Shown piece after piece: positions 25,804 to 34,792 of a stretch of 55,820 nt of DNA. The DNA comes from CAYZXL01 sp964482435 (lineage in GTDB: Bacteria > Auribacterota > JABMQX01): NCBI GenBank assembly GCA_964482435.1, contig CAYZXL010000028.1:1-55820 (forward strand), read 5' to 3'. Each line of letters begins with the position of its first letter. Within the stretch, counting starts at the first letter, position 1. The notes beneath the pieces are model-generated. The model was not told the origin of the DNA and made no database searches. It saw only the letters and a program-made list of their open reading frames with translations. The position numbers and the translations under genes were made by a program.

Positions 25804-26801
25804 CTGCATTCGTCAACTGGAAAATCTTTCGCCGAACGCTCATCCCATTTCAGGAGAGTTACGTCGAGCTGGCAGCCGTCCTCGCGGTATTTTTCCTTGC
25901 GCTGCTCTGCTCATCCATCAGGAAGCGCCGCCAGTTCTCGCGGCACATCGTTCAGGCGGTCAGCGTCCTGGTTTTCTTCTTCTTAGTGAGTTCGTGTCTC
26001 GGGGTATTTGGACTTATCCGCAACGCCTTTCATGGCGCGAGCCTTATCGGCAAGGACGACCTGAATGCGTTCTATTTCCTGAGCATGACGGTCGTCATCC
26101 TCTCGGTCAGCTTTCACTCCGGCGCCGTCTTTTGCGGCTGGATTTGCCCGACGGGTTCTCTTCAGGAGTTGGTTTCCAGGACGAGACGTCTTTTGCAGAG
26201 GAAAAAAGGATTCGTCCTTTATCCGACGAAGATTAGCCTGCTAACTCTTACCATGGCGACGATGCTTTTTCTTTCGGCGGTTTACGTCGTCTTCAGCAAC
26301 CGCCGTCCCTTCCCTGAAGACTCGGCAGTCTTATGGGTCGTGTCTCTTCTCGTGATTATCTGTTTCGGGATGTTCTTCCGTCGCAGGGAGCGGGCCTTGA
26401 AAGGCTTTCGCGTCCTGTCTCTCACCCTCATCGTTCTTGCAACTCTCCTCGGAATTTCTGTCTATTCCCCCGTGCACTTCGTCTTCGCCAATGTGCACGA
26501 TTGGGCAAGCCAGCTTTCGACGCTCGTGGTCATGCTATCCAGCATCTGGGTGGCGAGGGCATGGTGCCGGTATCTCTGTCCCTTCGGATACGTCTGTTCC
26601 CGGCTGAATCGCGTCGCCCTTCGACGGATTGTCGTCTCGTCGGAATGCAGCGGCTGCGACAAATGCGGAGAGGTCTGCGAGGTCGGAGCAATCGAGAAGG
26701 GAAAGATAACTCCGGCGGACTGTACGATGTGCCTCGCATGTGTGGACGCCTGTCCATCCGGCTGCATTCGTTACGTCAACCAGGGGAAAGCCGCCACATG
26801 A
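25800..26801 (+). CDS. NapH-type membrane polyferredoxin (copy 1)
   Basis: This 333-residue membrane protein has about five hydrophobic segments. Two inner motifs are of the NapH/NosR/CcoG kind, CGWICPTG (112-119) and CRYLCPFG (256-263), and two 4Fe-4S ferredoxin clusters follow, with Cys 283/286/289/293 and 308/311/314/318. Related proteins move electrons from quinol or ferredoxin across the membrane to a periplasmic enzyme. It overlaps the ATPase gene and the propeller gene by four bases each, which is unusual for a molybdate-type transporter operon. It could supply electrons to the anchored propeller protein or to a metalloprotein assembled with the imported metal; this is inferred. Confidence 0.88.
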   Translation: MTAFVNWKIFRRTLIPFQESYVELAAVLAVFFLALLCSSIRKRRQFSRHIVQAVSVLVFFFLVSSCLGVFGLIRNAFHGASLIGKDDLNAFYFLSMTVVILSVSFHSGAVFCGWICPTGSLQELVSRTRRLLQRKKGFVLYPTKISLLTLTMATMLFLSAVYVVFSNRRPFPEDSAVLWVVSLLVIICFGMFFRRRERALKGFRVLSLTLIVLATLLGISVYSPVHFVFANVHDWASQLSTLVVMLSSIWVARAWCRYLCPFGYVCSRLNRVALRRIVVSSECSGCDKCGEVCEVGAIEKGKITPADCTMCLACVDACPSGCIRYVNQGKAAT

Positions 26802-28267
26802 CAACTCGCTTTTCTCGACTCGCCGTGCTCGTGGTTACGGCAACCGCGCTCTCGCTTTTTCCCGGTAACCGCGGCCTGACAGGCGAGGAACCCCCTCCGG
26901 CCGCGATGGACGAATGGCCCTCCTTCCGCGGCGGGCCTCTCAACGACGCCTCGCGAAACATCGAGACCCCGACGACTGACAAGCCACGTGAATGGGTTTT
27001 CAAGCCCTCGTCCTGGACTTGGGGATACCACCCCGGCACGGGGGTCTGGAGTTCCCCGTCCATCGGCAAAATTGGAGACCGAGTGGTTCTTTTCGTGGGC
27101 AGCTACGACCGAAATCTCTACGCGCTCGACGCCTTCACCGGCAAAGAACTCTGGCGATACACCACCGGCGGCGAAATCTTCTCCACGCCAGCCCTCGCCG
27201 AAGTCAACGGCAACACCCTTGTTCTCTTCGGTTCCGCCGACCGGATTCTCTACGCCCTCGACGCCGCGAGCGGCACGAAGGCCTGGGCATATCAGCTCGT
27301 TGACTGGCGTTACACTGTTGGGAAGGCCTACGTATCCTCTCCCGCGGTTTATTCTCTCGACGGAAGAAAAGTCGTTCTCTTCTGCTGGTGGGCACACGAC
27401 CCGTCGTTTGCTCAGCCCCTCGAAACGACGGAAGCTCTCCTCCTCGATTGCGCCAGCGGCGAGCGCCTGTGGCAGAGACCCTTCTCCAAAAGCCCGCCCT
27501 CCAGCCCGTGCGTCGCGCACCTTGACGGGCGTCTCCGAATCTTCGTGTCCGCGCGCGACGGCAACACCTACTGCCTCGACGGCCAAACCGGAGAAATCCT
27601 CTGGAAACACACCAGCCGCGGTGAAATCGTCGGCTCCCCCGCGTGCGCTTTTCACCTCGAGCCACCCGTTGTTTTCGTCGGCTCTCGTTATGGAGAGCTC
27701 CACGCCCTCGATGCGCAAACCGGCTCGCAGCTATGGTCATTCAAGGCGGGCCACTGGATTGATTCATCGCCCGTGGTCGCCCGAATGGGAGGGAAGTCAT
27801 TTGTCAACTTTGGAAGCCACGACCAGGTGGTCTATTGTCTCGACGCTTCCACCAGTGCAATTCATTGGCGGTTCTTCACCAAAGGAGACGTTTACTCCTC
27901 GCCGACGGTCTTCTCCGCGGGTCAGAAGACGCTCCTCGCCATCTCCTCCGGCGACGATTACCTTTATCTTCTCGACGCAGCCACCGGACGCGAATTGCGC
28001 CGCCAGCGTCCCGGCAGATTTCTCTGGGGATACAGAGTCGTCGGGGATTCCATATGGTCCAGCCCCATCGCAGCCCGCCTCAACGGAAACTGGATGCTCT
28101 TCGTCCCATTCTACGACGGACAGGTGCACGCCTACAGTGTGAGGGAATCGAAGGACATCGTCAAACCGCGCTCGTCTTACGGCGCGGTTATGCTGGTCAG
28201 GGCCGCCTTGACGGCACTTGTGACTGTCATCGTCATTGCCATCCTTTTTCGCTTCGGCCCCAAATAG
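26798..28267 (+). CDS. Membrane-anchored PQQ-like beta-propeller protein
   Basis: This 489-residue protein has an N-terminal signal (AVLVVTATALSLFPG) and about eight BamB/PQQ-dehydrogenase-like blades, such as LYALDAFTGKELWRY, LYALDAASGTKAW, YCLDGQTGEILWKH, HALDAQTGSQLWSF and YLLDAATGREL. A C-terminal transmembrane helix anchors it (MLVRAALTALVTVIVIAILF). I see no vicinal Cys pair or heme site, so quinoprotein activity is not shown. The start is the ATGA overlap at 26798. As the last gene of the WtpABC-polyferredoxin operon, it may be the periplasmic partner of the polyferredoxin. Confidence 0.85.
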   Translation: MTTRFSRLAVLVVTATALSLFPGNRGLTGEEPPPAAMDEWPSFRGGPLNDASRNIETPTTDKPREWVFKPSSWTWGYHPGTGVWSSPSIGKIGDRVVLFVGSYDRNLYALDAFTGKELWRYTTGGEIFSTPALAEVNGNTLVLFGSADRILYALDAASGTKAWAYQLVDWRYTVGKAYVSSPAVYSLDGRKVVLFCWWAHDPSFAQPLETTEALLLDCASGERLWQRPFSKSPPSSPCVAHLDGRLRIFVSARDGNTYCLDGQTGEILWKHTSRGEIVGSPACAFHLEPPVVFVGSRYGELHALDAQTGSQLWSFKAGHWIDSSPVVARMGGKSFVNFGSHDQVVYCLDASTSAIHWRFFTKGDVYSSPTVFSAGQKTLLAISSGDDYLYLLDAATGRELRRQRPGRFLWGYRVVGDSIWSSPIAARLNGNWMLFVPFYDGQVHAYSVRESKDIVKPRSSYGAVMLVRAALTALVTVIVIAILFRFGPK

Positions 28268-28321
28268 ACTCTTGCACTTCTGTCAGTAGTTTTGCCTCTC
28301 CCGGACACCGTTGAAAAATGT

Positions 28322-28351
28322 TTGACTTGTCGCCATCGTTTTTGGTATTTT
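28322..28351 (+). promoter_or_regulatory. Sigma70-like promoter with extended -10
   Basis: TTGACT (28322-28327) and TATTTT (28346-28351) are 18 bases apart, and a TG one base upstream of the -10 box gives an extended element. Transcription would start near 28357-28359, right before the structured RNA. Confidence 0.5.
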
Positions 28352-28356
28352 TCCCG

Positions 28357-28517
28357 TAAGGGGGGAACAGAAAGGTGTGGGGCAGGGAAGGATTTCCCTG
28401 TCCCCACTATCGGCGCGCCGAAGGTGAGTCATGATGGGAGACGGCGTGCAGTGGGACTACTTCTAACTTCAAGCGAAGCTCTATGGTTCGCTCATGCGGA
28501 ACCATAGAGCTTTTTTT
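28357..28517 (+). ncRNA. Candidate structured RNA or attenuator leader
   Basis: The stretch lies between a promoter and an intrinsic terminator and contains a strong hairpin: a 13-base left arm (28377-28389) pairs with 28394-28407 with a single bulged base and a four-base loop. A self-complementary cggcgcgccg follows at 28411-28420, then a G-rich single-stranded part and the terminator stem. It is about 160 nucleotides long. I do not recognise it as 6S, SRP, tmRNA or a known riboswitch. It is either an independent small RNA or a terminated leader controlling the hybrid kinase gene that starts 84 bases beyond the terminator. Confidence 0.5.
28476..28517 (+). terminator. Rho-independent terminator
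   Basis: Perfect 14-base arms (aagctctatggttc at 28476-28489; gaaccatagagctt at 28499-28512) enclose a nine-base loop and run directly into seven T (28511-28517), then more T-rich sequence. It is the clearest intrinsic terminator in the window. It ends the candidate RNA and any read-through from the upstream transporter operon. Confidence 0.9.
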
Positions 28518-28600
28518 GTTTTGTTCCGGGGTTGGCGAGGCCGACTCAACCGGCCGTCAGCTTGTGGACGCAATTATCGTTACCTCAGGAGGGCCACCAC

Positions 28601-31600
28601 ATGAAAGACGAGGCCACATCAAGAGAGCAACTCATCGCCGAGTTGCAGGGGGCACGCGAGCGGCTCGCCGAGCTTGAAGAGTGGCAAACACCGCGTAAGA
28701 GAGCCGAGGATGCCCTGCGAAGGTCCGAGGAAAAGTACAGGTTTCTGTACGAAGACAGCCCGTGTCTGAACGTGATAATCGGGCCAAACGGGAGGATAAA
28801 AGACCTCGGCAGGTCGGGTGCCGAGAACCTCGGGTACACAAAGGACGAAATCCTCGGAACGAATGCCCTTGACCTGATCGTCCCCGAGGAAAGCGCGGGT
28901 GTTGCCGCGGTTCTTGAGGCGGCTTTCCGGGGCGAGGAGACGCCCGAGATGGAAGTTGACGTGTATGCCAAAGACCGCTCTGTCCACACTGTCCTGTTTT
29001 CGGCGGGGCAGGTGCTTCTGTTCGAAAAGGGCGTCCCCACGGGTGTCCTTTTCAGCGGAGTGGACATCACGCGGCGCAAACGCACCGAAAAAGAAATCAA
29101 AGCCCTTGCTCGCCTCGGCGTCCGTCTTGCTGCCGCACGCACCGTTGAGAACATGATAACTGTCGTCCGCGAGGAAACCGATAACCTTTTCTCGTGGGAC
29201 GCCCACTACTTCGCCGTCCGCCGACCCGGCGAGGATACTTTCCACTTTGTCTCCCTTGTTGACACCGTTGATGGCGAAAAGAAGGCCTTTCAGAGAGCCG
29301 ACTTGCCCGTCTTCGGCTTGAGCCGCACTGTCCGAAATGTGCTCGATGGGAAGCCCGTCCTCATCAACCGCACGCCAGGAGAGCCGACGCCCGTGCTCAC
29401 GCGCTTCGGCGACGAAGAACGCATCTCAGCCAGCCTCATGTTCGTGCCGGTTCGGAGCGCACAAGATGTCATCGGCATCCTCTCCGTTCAGTCCTACACT
29501 TATGGCCGCTACAGCGAGGCCGACCTCCAAACTCTCCAGAGAATCGCTGACGCCGTCGCCCCCGCCCTCGAACGAGCGTTTGCCGAGGAAGCCCTGAGGC
29601 AGACCAACGAGATGCTGACCGCCCTCGTCCGATCATCACCCGCTGCCATTGTCGTCCTCGATCGTGATGCATCCGTTCAGATGTGGAATCCCGCCGCCGA
29701 ACGCATCTTCGGATGGACAGAGCAAGAAGTTCTTGGCCACTCATACCCCGTCATCCCGGAAGGCCAACAAGCCGAGTTCCGGAAGGTTTACGCGGAGAGT
29801 CTGGCGGGCCTTGCTCATGTGGAACTGGAGCAGCCCCGTCGCAGAAAGGATGGCTCACTCGTCGAGGTCAGCGTCAATTCTGCTCCCCTTCACGACTCCG
29901 ACGGAAACGTCATCGGTGCTGTGGGCGTACTCCTCGACGTCACTGCTCGCAGGCAAGCGGAAATGGCGCTGCGGGAGAGCGAGAGGCGGTACCGCCTTCT
30001 TGCCGAGAATGCGACAGACCTCATCTGGACAATGGATATGAACCTCAACTTGACATACATAAGCCCCTCGGTCACCCGCTTGAGGGGCTACACGGTCCAG
30101 GAGGCAATGGCGCGCAGGCTGGACGAGGTGCTGGCCCCGGCCTCCTACACGCTGGTTATGAACGCTGTACGCGAGGAGTTCGCCGCAGAGGCAGCGGGTG
30201 CAGCGGACCCGGGCAGGTGGCGCGCTATGGAACTCCAACACGTTTGTAAGGACGGGTCCAGGGTCTGGTCAGAGGCAAAGATGGCTTTCCTCCGGGATCC
30301 CCGCGGCCAGGCCGTTGGCGTCTTGGGAGTGACCCGGGACATCACCGAGCGCAAGCGTGCAGAACACAAGCTGAAGGAATACGTCCGTGACCTCACAATC
30401 CTGTCGGAAACGGCGATGGGATTCGTCAGGCTCCCGTCCGGTGCGGATGCTTACCGGTATATAGGCGAGCAGCTACTGGAGCTTGAACCCAACTCCATCA
30501 TCATCGTTAATTCGTACGATGCTGCAACAGACAGTGTGCGCCTGCGTGCCGTGCTTGGAGTCGCAGAGAGCGCTAAGAAGCTCCTTAAGATCCTCGGTAG
30601 AGACCCGGTCGGTATGACCTTGAAGCTAAACGACGAAGCAAGGAAGGCCCTTTCCGTTGGCAACCTCCAGAAGGTCCCCGGTGGCTTCCACGAACTCAGC
30701 TTCAGGCGAGTTTCCAAGGTCGCTTGCTCGGCCCTCGAGAAGCTCTTCGGGGTAGGAGAGATTTATGGCATGGGCCTCCTCAAGGACGGCAAGCTTTTCG
30801 GCAACACGGTGATCATAATGCGCAAGGGGGCGCCGCTCGAAAACCCCGGCGTAGTAGCGACGTTCCTCAACCAAGCAGCGGTCGCTTTGCAGCGAAGACA
30901 GGCCGAGGAAGCTCTCCAGGCTGAAAAGGAGAAATACCGTGTTCTTGTCGAGGAATCTCCCCTTGCAATCTCCATAGTTGACACAGACGGGAATTACAAA
31001 TACGTCAATCCCAAGTTCGTCGAGATTTTCGGATATACCCTCGAGGACATCCCGACCGGGCGCGAATGGTTTGAAAAGGTGTTCCCGGATGAAAATCAAA
31101 GGAAGGAGGCCATCTCAGCATGGCTCAGCGACCTCAAGCAGTCAGCGGCCGGCGAGGTCAGGCCCAGAATCTTCACAGTGACATGCAAAGACGGCTCTCA
31201 GAAAGCAATCCATTTCAGACCCGTAACCCTCGAAAGCGGAGACCAGTTCCTCACCTATGAGGACATCACGGAACGCAAGCGCGCCGAAGAGGCACTCCGC
31301 GAGAGCGAGGCGAGTTACAGGGAACTGGCGGACAGCATCGCCGACGTGTTCTTCGCAATGGATGGAAATCTGCGCTACACCTATTGGAATATGGCATCCG
31401 AAAAGCTTACCGGGGTTTCCGCACAGGATGCCATCGGCAAATCTCTCTACGAGATTTTCCCCGAGGTGCGGGGCACCAGGGCGGAAGAAGCGTATCTGGA
31501 GGTGCTTCAAGCGCGGGAGCCCCGGAGTTTTCTGAACGAGTACAGGGTTGGGGATAAAGATTTCACGTTTGAGATTAGCGCCTATCCTTCCAGTCGCGGA

Positions 31601-32839
31601 ATGTCCGTTTTCATCAAGGACGTCACAGAACGAAAGCGAGCCGAAGAAGAGAAACACCATCTCCAGGAGGAGCTTGCTCAGGCTCAGAAAATGCAGGCCC
31701 TCGGCACTCTCGCCGGAGGCATCGCCCATGAGTACAACAACATCATCGCCGCAATCATCGGTTACGTTGACTTCACCCTGGAGTCGGAGGAGCTTTCCGA
31801 AACTGCCCGGCGAAACCTCGAGGTCGTTCGCAACTCGGCTACCCGCGGCGCCAACCTGACAAAGAGTCTGCTGGTCTTTTCCAGAAAAGATGTCGCAGAG
31901 AAGAAACCGGTCAACCTTCGTGACGTCGTGGACGAAGTCCTGAAGGTCACCGCCAAGGAGTTCACCACTCAGGGAATCGAGCTGATTGTCAAGCATTCGA
32001 TGAGGCTTCCGTCGCTGATGGGCAACGTTAGCATGCTGTCATCCGTCATCATGAACCTCGTCATCAACGCCCGCCACGCCATGCTCAAATCGCCGATCAA
32101 AAAGCTGACCATCGGCACAGGCATCGAGAAGACCAGACCTTTCATAAGGGTCGAGGACACCGGTTGCGGGATACCGAAAGAGGACCTCTCCAGGGTTTTT
32201 GAGCCTTTCTTCACCACAAAAGGCGCCTTCCCCGCGGGGGAGGTTTATGACGGAAAGGCCCACGGCACCGGACTCGGTCTGAGCGTCTCCCATACCATCG
32301 TCGAGGCTCACGGAGGTGAGATCAAGGTCGAGAGCCAGGTCGCTAAAGGCACAACCTTCACCGTTTACTTTCCACCTCCATCAAAAGGCAAGCCACCTCG
32401 CCGCGAAGTCGAGACGAAGCGAAAGGAGCTTGTGTTCCCCATAATGGTGGTTGACGACGAGGAGGCTATCACCGACCTCCTCGTGGACATCCTTGACCAC
32501 GCCGGATACCCCGCCGAAGGTTTTACCAGTCCCAGGGAAGCCGTCAAGGATCTCCGCCACAGACAGTATTCTCTGGCCTTCATTGACCTCCAGATGCCGG
32601 AGATGACCGGCGAGGAATTCATGTCCGCCGTCAACGACCTTCCCCCTGAGAGAAGACCCCTGAAAGTAATCCTGACCGGCCGCCTTGACGTTCCGGACGA
32701 GGTCTTCGGGCGTATGAACGTCTTCGCGGTTCTCTCCAAACCGTTCACTTCTCAGCAAGTCCTCGACATTGTCGAAAGAGGCCTCGCGGAGAGGTCCACG
32801 ACTGCTGGCCGAGCAGGCAATCAAGCTGTTCCAGAATGA
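28601..32839 (+). CDS. Multi-PAS/GAF hybrid histidine kinase with receiver domain
   Basis: This 1412-residue signalling protein has no clear transmembrane segment and is probably cytoplasmic. Domain order: short coiled coil; PAS (about 35-155); GAF (165-325); PAS (339-454); PAS (455-590); a GAF-like domain (600-770); PAS (775-895); PAS (900-1017); the phosphoacceptor domain with His1043 in GIAHEYNN; an HATPase domain with DTGCGIP and GTGLGLS; and a C-terminal receiver with acidic VVDDEE and phosphoacceptor Asp1329 in IDLQMPEMTG. No output domain is fused, so the signal must pass to another regulator. The ATG at 28601 has AGGAGG eight bases upstream; it is preceded by the terminated RNA and followed by the beta-helix operon on the same strand. 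Confidence 0.92.
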   Translation: MKDEATSREQLIAELQGARERLAELEEWQTPRKRAEDALRRSEEKYRFLYEDSPCLNVIIGPNGRIKDLGRSGAENLGYTKDEILGTNALDLIVPEESAGVAAVLEAAFRGEETPEMEVDVYAKDRSVHTVLFSAGQVLLFEKGVPTGVLFSGVDITRRKRTEKEIKALARLGVRLAAARTVENMITVVREETDNLFSWDAHYFAVRRPGEDTFHFVSLVDTVDGEKKAFQRADLPVFGLSRTVRNVLDGKPVLINRTPGEPTPVLTRFGDEERISASLMFVPVRSAQDVIGILSVQSYTYGRYSEADLQTLQRIADAVAPALERAFAEEALRQTNEMLTALVRSSPAAIVVLDRDASVQMWNPAAERIFGWTEQEVLGHSYPVIPEGQQAEFRKVYAESLAGLAHVELEQPRRRKDGSLVEVSVNSAPLHDSDGNVIGAVGVLLDVTARRQAEMALRESERRYRLLAENATDLIWTMDMNLNLTYISPSVTRLRGYTVQEAMARRLDEVLAPASYTLVMNAVREEFAAEAAGAADPGRWRAMELQHVCKDGSRVWSEAKMAFLRDPRGQAVGVLGVTRDITERKRAEHKLKEYVRDLTILSETAMGFVRLPSGADAYRYIGEQLLELEPNSIIIVNSYDAATDSVRLRAVLGVAESAKKLLKILGRDPVGMTLKLNDEARKALSVGNLQKVPGGFHELSFRRVSKVACSALEKLFGVGEIYGMGLLKDGKLFGNTVIIMRKGAPLENPGVVATFLNQAAVALQRRQAEEALQAEKEKYRVLVEESPLAISIVDTDGNYKYVNPKFVEIFGYTLEDIPTGREWFEKVFPDENQRKEAISAWLSDLKQSAAGEVRPRIFTVTCKDGSQKAIHFRPVTLESGDQFLTYEDITERKRAEEALRESEASYRELADSIADVFFAMDGNLRYTYWNMASEKLTGVSAQDAIGKSLYEIFPEVRGTRAEEAYLEVLQAREPRSFLNEYRVGDKDFTFEISAYPSSRGMSVFIKDVTERKRAEEEKHHLQEELAQAQKMQALGTLAGGIAHEYNNIIAAIIGYVDFTLESEELSETARRNLEVVRNSATRGANLTKSLLVFSRKDVAEKKPVNLRDVVDEVLKVTAKEFTTQGIELIVKHSMRLPSLMGNVSMLSSVIMNLVINARHAMLKSPIKKLTIGTGIEKTRPFIRVEDTGCGIPKEDLSRVFEPFFTTKGAFPAGEVYDGKAHGTGLGLSVSHTIVEAHGGEIKVESQVAKGTTFTVYFPPPSKGKPPRREVETKRKELVFPIMVVDDEEAITDLLVDILDHAGYPAEGFTSPREAVKDLRHRQYSLAFIDLQMPEMTGEEFMSAVNDLPPERRPLKVILTGRLDVPDEVFGRMNVFAVLSKPFTSQQVLDIVERGLAERSTTAGRAGNQAVPE

Positions 32840-33033
32840 ACGCCGATTCGGCCCGGGGGCAGTGTGCCTCTTCGCGATTTCCCTATTCCGAACGCGCACT
32901 CCTCGACAGGTCCCCATTTTCTGCTCGCACCGGAACAAAAAGAGGGTTGTTCGCGTTGAAGTTTTGTGCTATCAGAACCCCGCGGAAGGAGGAAGGGTTG
33001 TCCAGTCATCGAACTCGGAAAGGCCTTGTATCT

Positions 33034-34101
33034 ATGAGTAGAGGAAGAGTCGCATTCTTCGCGGTTTTGCTCTTAGTCTCCGTCCTCAACAATTGCTTAG
33101 GAAAGGCATCTCTCATCGGAGACCGAATCGCTATCGTCGGCGCGAACAACACCCTCGCCTCGGTCGCCGCTGATATAGCCGACCGCGAGATTTTCGACTT
33201 TGACCCCGACCGGAATGTCGCTCTCGCCAACCGCAATATCGTTATCAAGGGTGCTCTTCTGATTGGGTCCGACGAGGCTCCCAGGGACACTTCATCGCCA
33301 TTTCAGATTCTGGAAATGAACGTCTCCCGTTGTGGGGCCGTCAGGATTGAGGTCGCCGGTTCCCCAGGGGATGTCGGGGAGCTTCGTCTTTATCAGGCAA
33401 AAGTGGTTGCTCTCCACGAGACCGACGACAAATGCTCTGACCCCAACCTTCTCATAGTTAGTGGTAAACTCATCGCCCACAACAGCGAGCTTTCCGGAAA
33501 CATCCAGTGCGTCGTCTCTCCGAGAGCCTCCGTCGAGCTCGTCGCCTCGACGATTTCTTACACTCAGGACGCGGCCCTCGTGTGTAGCTCACGGGAGCCT
33601 CAGCAGCTCGACATCCACAACAGCACCTTCATTGACAATGCCAACTACGGCATGCGTATTGCCTCCTCGGACAATTTCGAGATTCGCGACTCGGTGTTCC
33701 GAGGTCTCGTCGCGGATGTCTTCCATGCGGGCAGCGGCGAGGTCGTCCTCACCGACTGCGATTTCAAGACGGTCAGGTTCGGCTCTCTCCCCGGAAAAGT
33801 TGTGCGAAAGTGGACAACCACAATCGAGGTTCCGAGGAGCGGACTTCATGTAATAGCTACAAGCGCCCGCGGCAATCCTCAGCGCGAAGCTGTCCGCGGC
33901 ACCAGCGACGAGAACGGCGTCTGCCGCCTTGCCCTCACTGAATACGTCGCTTTTCCGCCCAACGCCCAGGAATTTCAGGAAGGCATCAACAACGCCACCC
34001 CTCACGAGATTTGCGTTTACGACACCGACGGCAAGACGCTCCTTTACAAACTGGAAAACTTTCACGTTTTCATGAAAGGACAGAGGGCGAAACTGCAATG
34101 A
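33034..34101 (+). CDS. Exported parallel beta-helix protein
   Basis: This 355-residue protein has a signal peptide (VAFFAVLLLVSVLNNCLG). A central run of short coils is typical of right-handed beta-helices (SVELVASTISYTQDAALV, QQLDIHNSTFIDNANYGM, DNFEIRDSVFRGLV, GEVVLTDCDF), and a carboxypeptidase-regulatory-like C-terminal segment follows (TSARGNPQREAVRG). The architecture recalls NosD-like periplasmic proteins, although similarity cannot be measured here. Two starts are possible: ATG 33034 (GGAAAGG ten bases upstream) or TTG 32998, which has an excellent AAGGAGG five bases upstream and would add 12 residues. The next gene overlaps its stop by four bases. Confidence 0.75.
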   Translation: MSRGRVAFFAVLLLVSVLNNCLGKASLIGDRIAIVGANNTLASVAADIADREIFDFDPDRNVALANRNIVIKGALLIGSDEAPRDTSSPFQILEMNVSRCGAVRIEVAGSPGDVGELRLYQAKVVALHETDDKCSDPNLLIVSGKLIAHNSELSGNIQCVVSPRASVELVASTISYTQDAALVCSSREPQQLDIHNSTFIDNANYGMRIASSDNFEIRDSVFRGLVADVFHAGSGEVVLTDCDFKTVRFGSLPGKVVRKWTTTIEVPRSGLHVIATSARGNPQREAVRGTSDENGVCRLALTEYVAFPPNAQEFQEGINNATPHEICVYDTDGKTLLYKLENFHVFMKGQRAKLQ

Positions 34102-34703
34102 TTCTGCGATTCATAACATATGTCTTGGTCGCCGCTTTCATCGTCGGCGGAGCAGTCTATCTCAACAGGAACGATGACTCCAAGAGTCTCCGAATAGACG
34201 TCAACCCTAAGGAGGCAGCCGACTGCGGCCCGCACCGCCACGAATTCCTTAGCCCCGGATGCGCGTGCAACCCTGAAAAGGAAATCGAGCAAGCCATAGC
34301 CGACCGCAAGGACTATTCCAGCACTCACGAGGACCTCGGCGACGGATTTTACTCCAGAGGGCGCTACGAACTGGCGAAATCGTGCTACGAGCGAGCCCTT
34401 CAGCTCGACGACGGAAATTGCCAGGCGAGGTATGGCCTCGCCCTGACGTGTGTTCGGCTTGGCGACCTCGTCAAGGCTCGTCAGGAACTTCAGGACGCCG
34501 TCGAGGCCGACCGAAAGTTCGTTCCCGCATACGTCAGTTTGGCGGTTCTCGATTATGCCGAGGGAAATTTCGTCATGGCGAAGGAGAGGTTGAATGCAGT
34601 CTTGCGGATGGACCCCTCCAATAGGTACGCCAAGCGGCTGCTGAAGTCTCTCCCCGTCGTCCGCAAGTATGCCGGAAACGATCGTTCCGTTCCGCCGAGC
34701 TGA
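34098..34703 (+). CDS. Membrane-anchored TPR protein
   Basis: This 201-residue protein has one N-terminal transmembrane helix (FITYVLVAAFIVGGAVYL), a Cys/His-rich segment (CGPHRHEFLSPGCAC), then about three tetratricopeptide repeats (HEDLGDGFYSRGRYELAKSC, CQARYGLALTCVRLGDLVKA, VPAYVSLAVLDYAEGNFVMA). TPR domains of this kind hold partner proteins on the periplasmic side. It starts in the ATGA overlap with the beta-helix gene, so the two are probably made in step. The Cys/His cluster before the repeats could bind metal or heme, but no CXXCH is present. Confidence 0.85.
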   Translation: MILRFITYVLVAAFIVGGAVYLNRNDDSKSLRIDVNPKEAADCGPHRHEFLSPGCACNPEKEIEQAIADRKDYSSTHEDLGDGFYSRGRYELAKSCYERALQLDDGNCQARYGLALTCVRLGDLVKARQELQDAVEADRKFVPAYVSLAVLDYAEGNFVMAKERLNAVLRMDPSNRYAKRLLKSLPVVRKYAGNDRSVPPS

Positions 34704-34792
34704 CCCCACGGTGCACGGGACGGCCGACCGCAGCTCGGGTTAGGGCGCAGGAAAAGGTCGCTCTCGACGGCAACGTGCAATAGGACTGGAAT

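Larger units (their letters stand above)
28268..28600. other. Structured intergenic region between operons
   Basis: This 333-base stretch between the propeller gene and the hybrid kinase holds a promoter (28322-28351), a candidate RNA (about 28357-28517) ending in an intrinsic terminator, and the kinase ribosome site AGGAGG (28587-28592). It contains no protein-coding frame I can support. Confidence 0.6.

Noticed and set aside
26988..28142. A 384-codon plus-strand frame inside the propeller gene
   Set aside because: It is Ser/Pro/Thr/Arg-rich from frame-shifted reading of GC-rich repeats; the propeller blades in the other frame are unmistakable.
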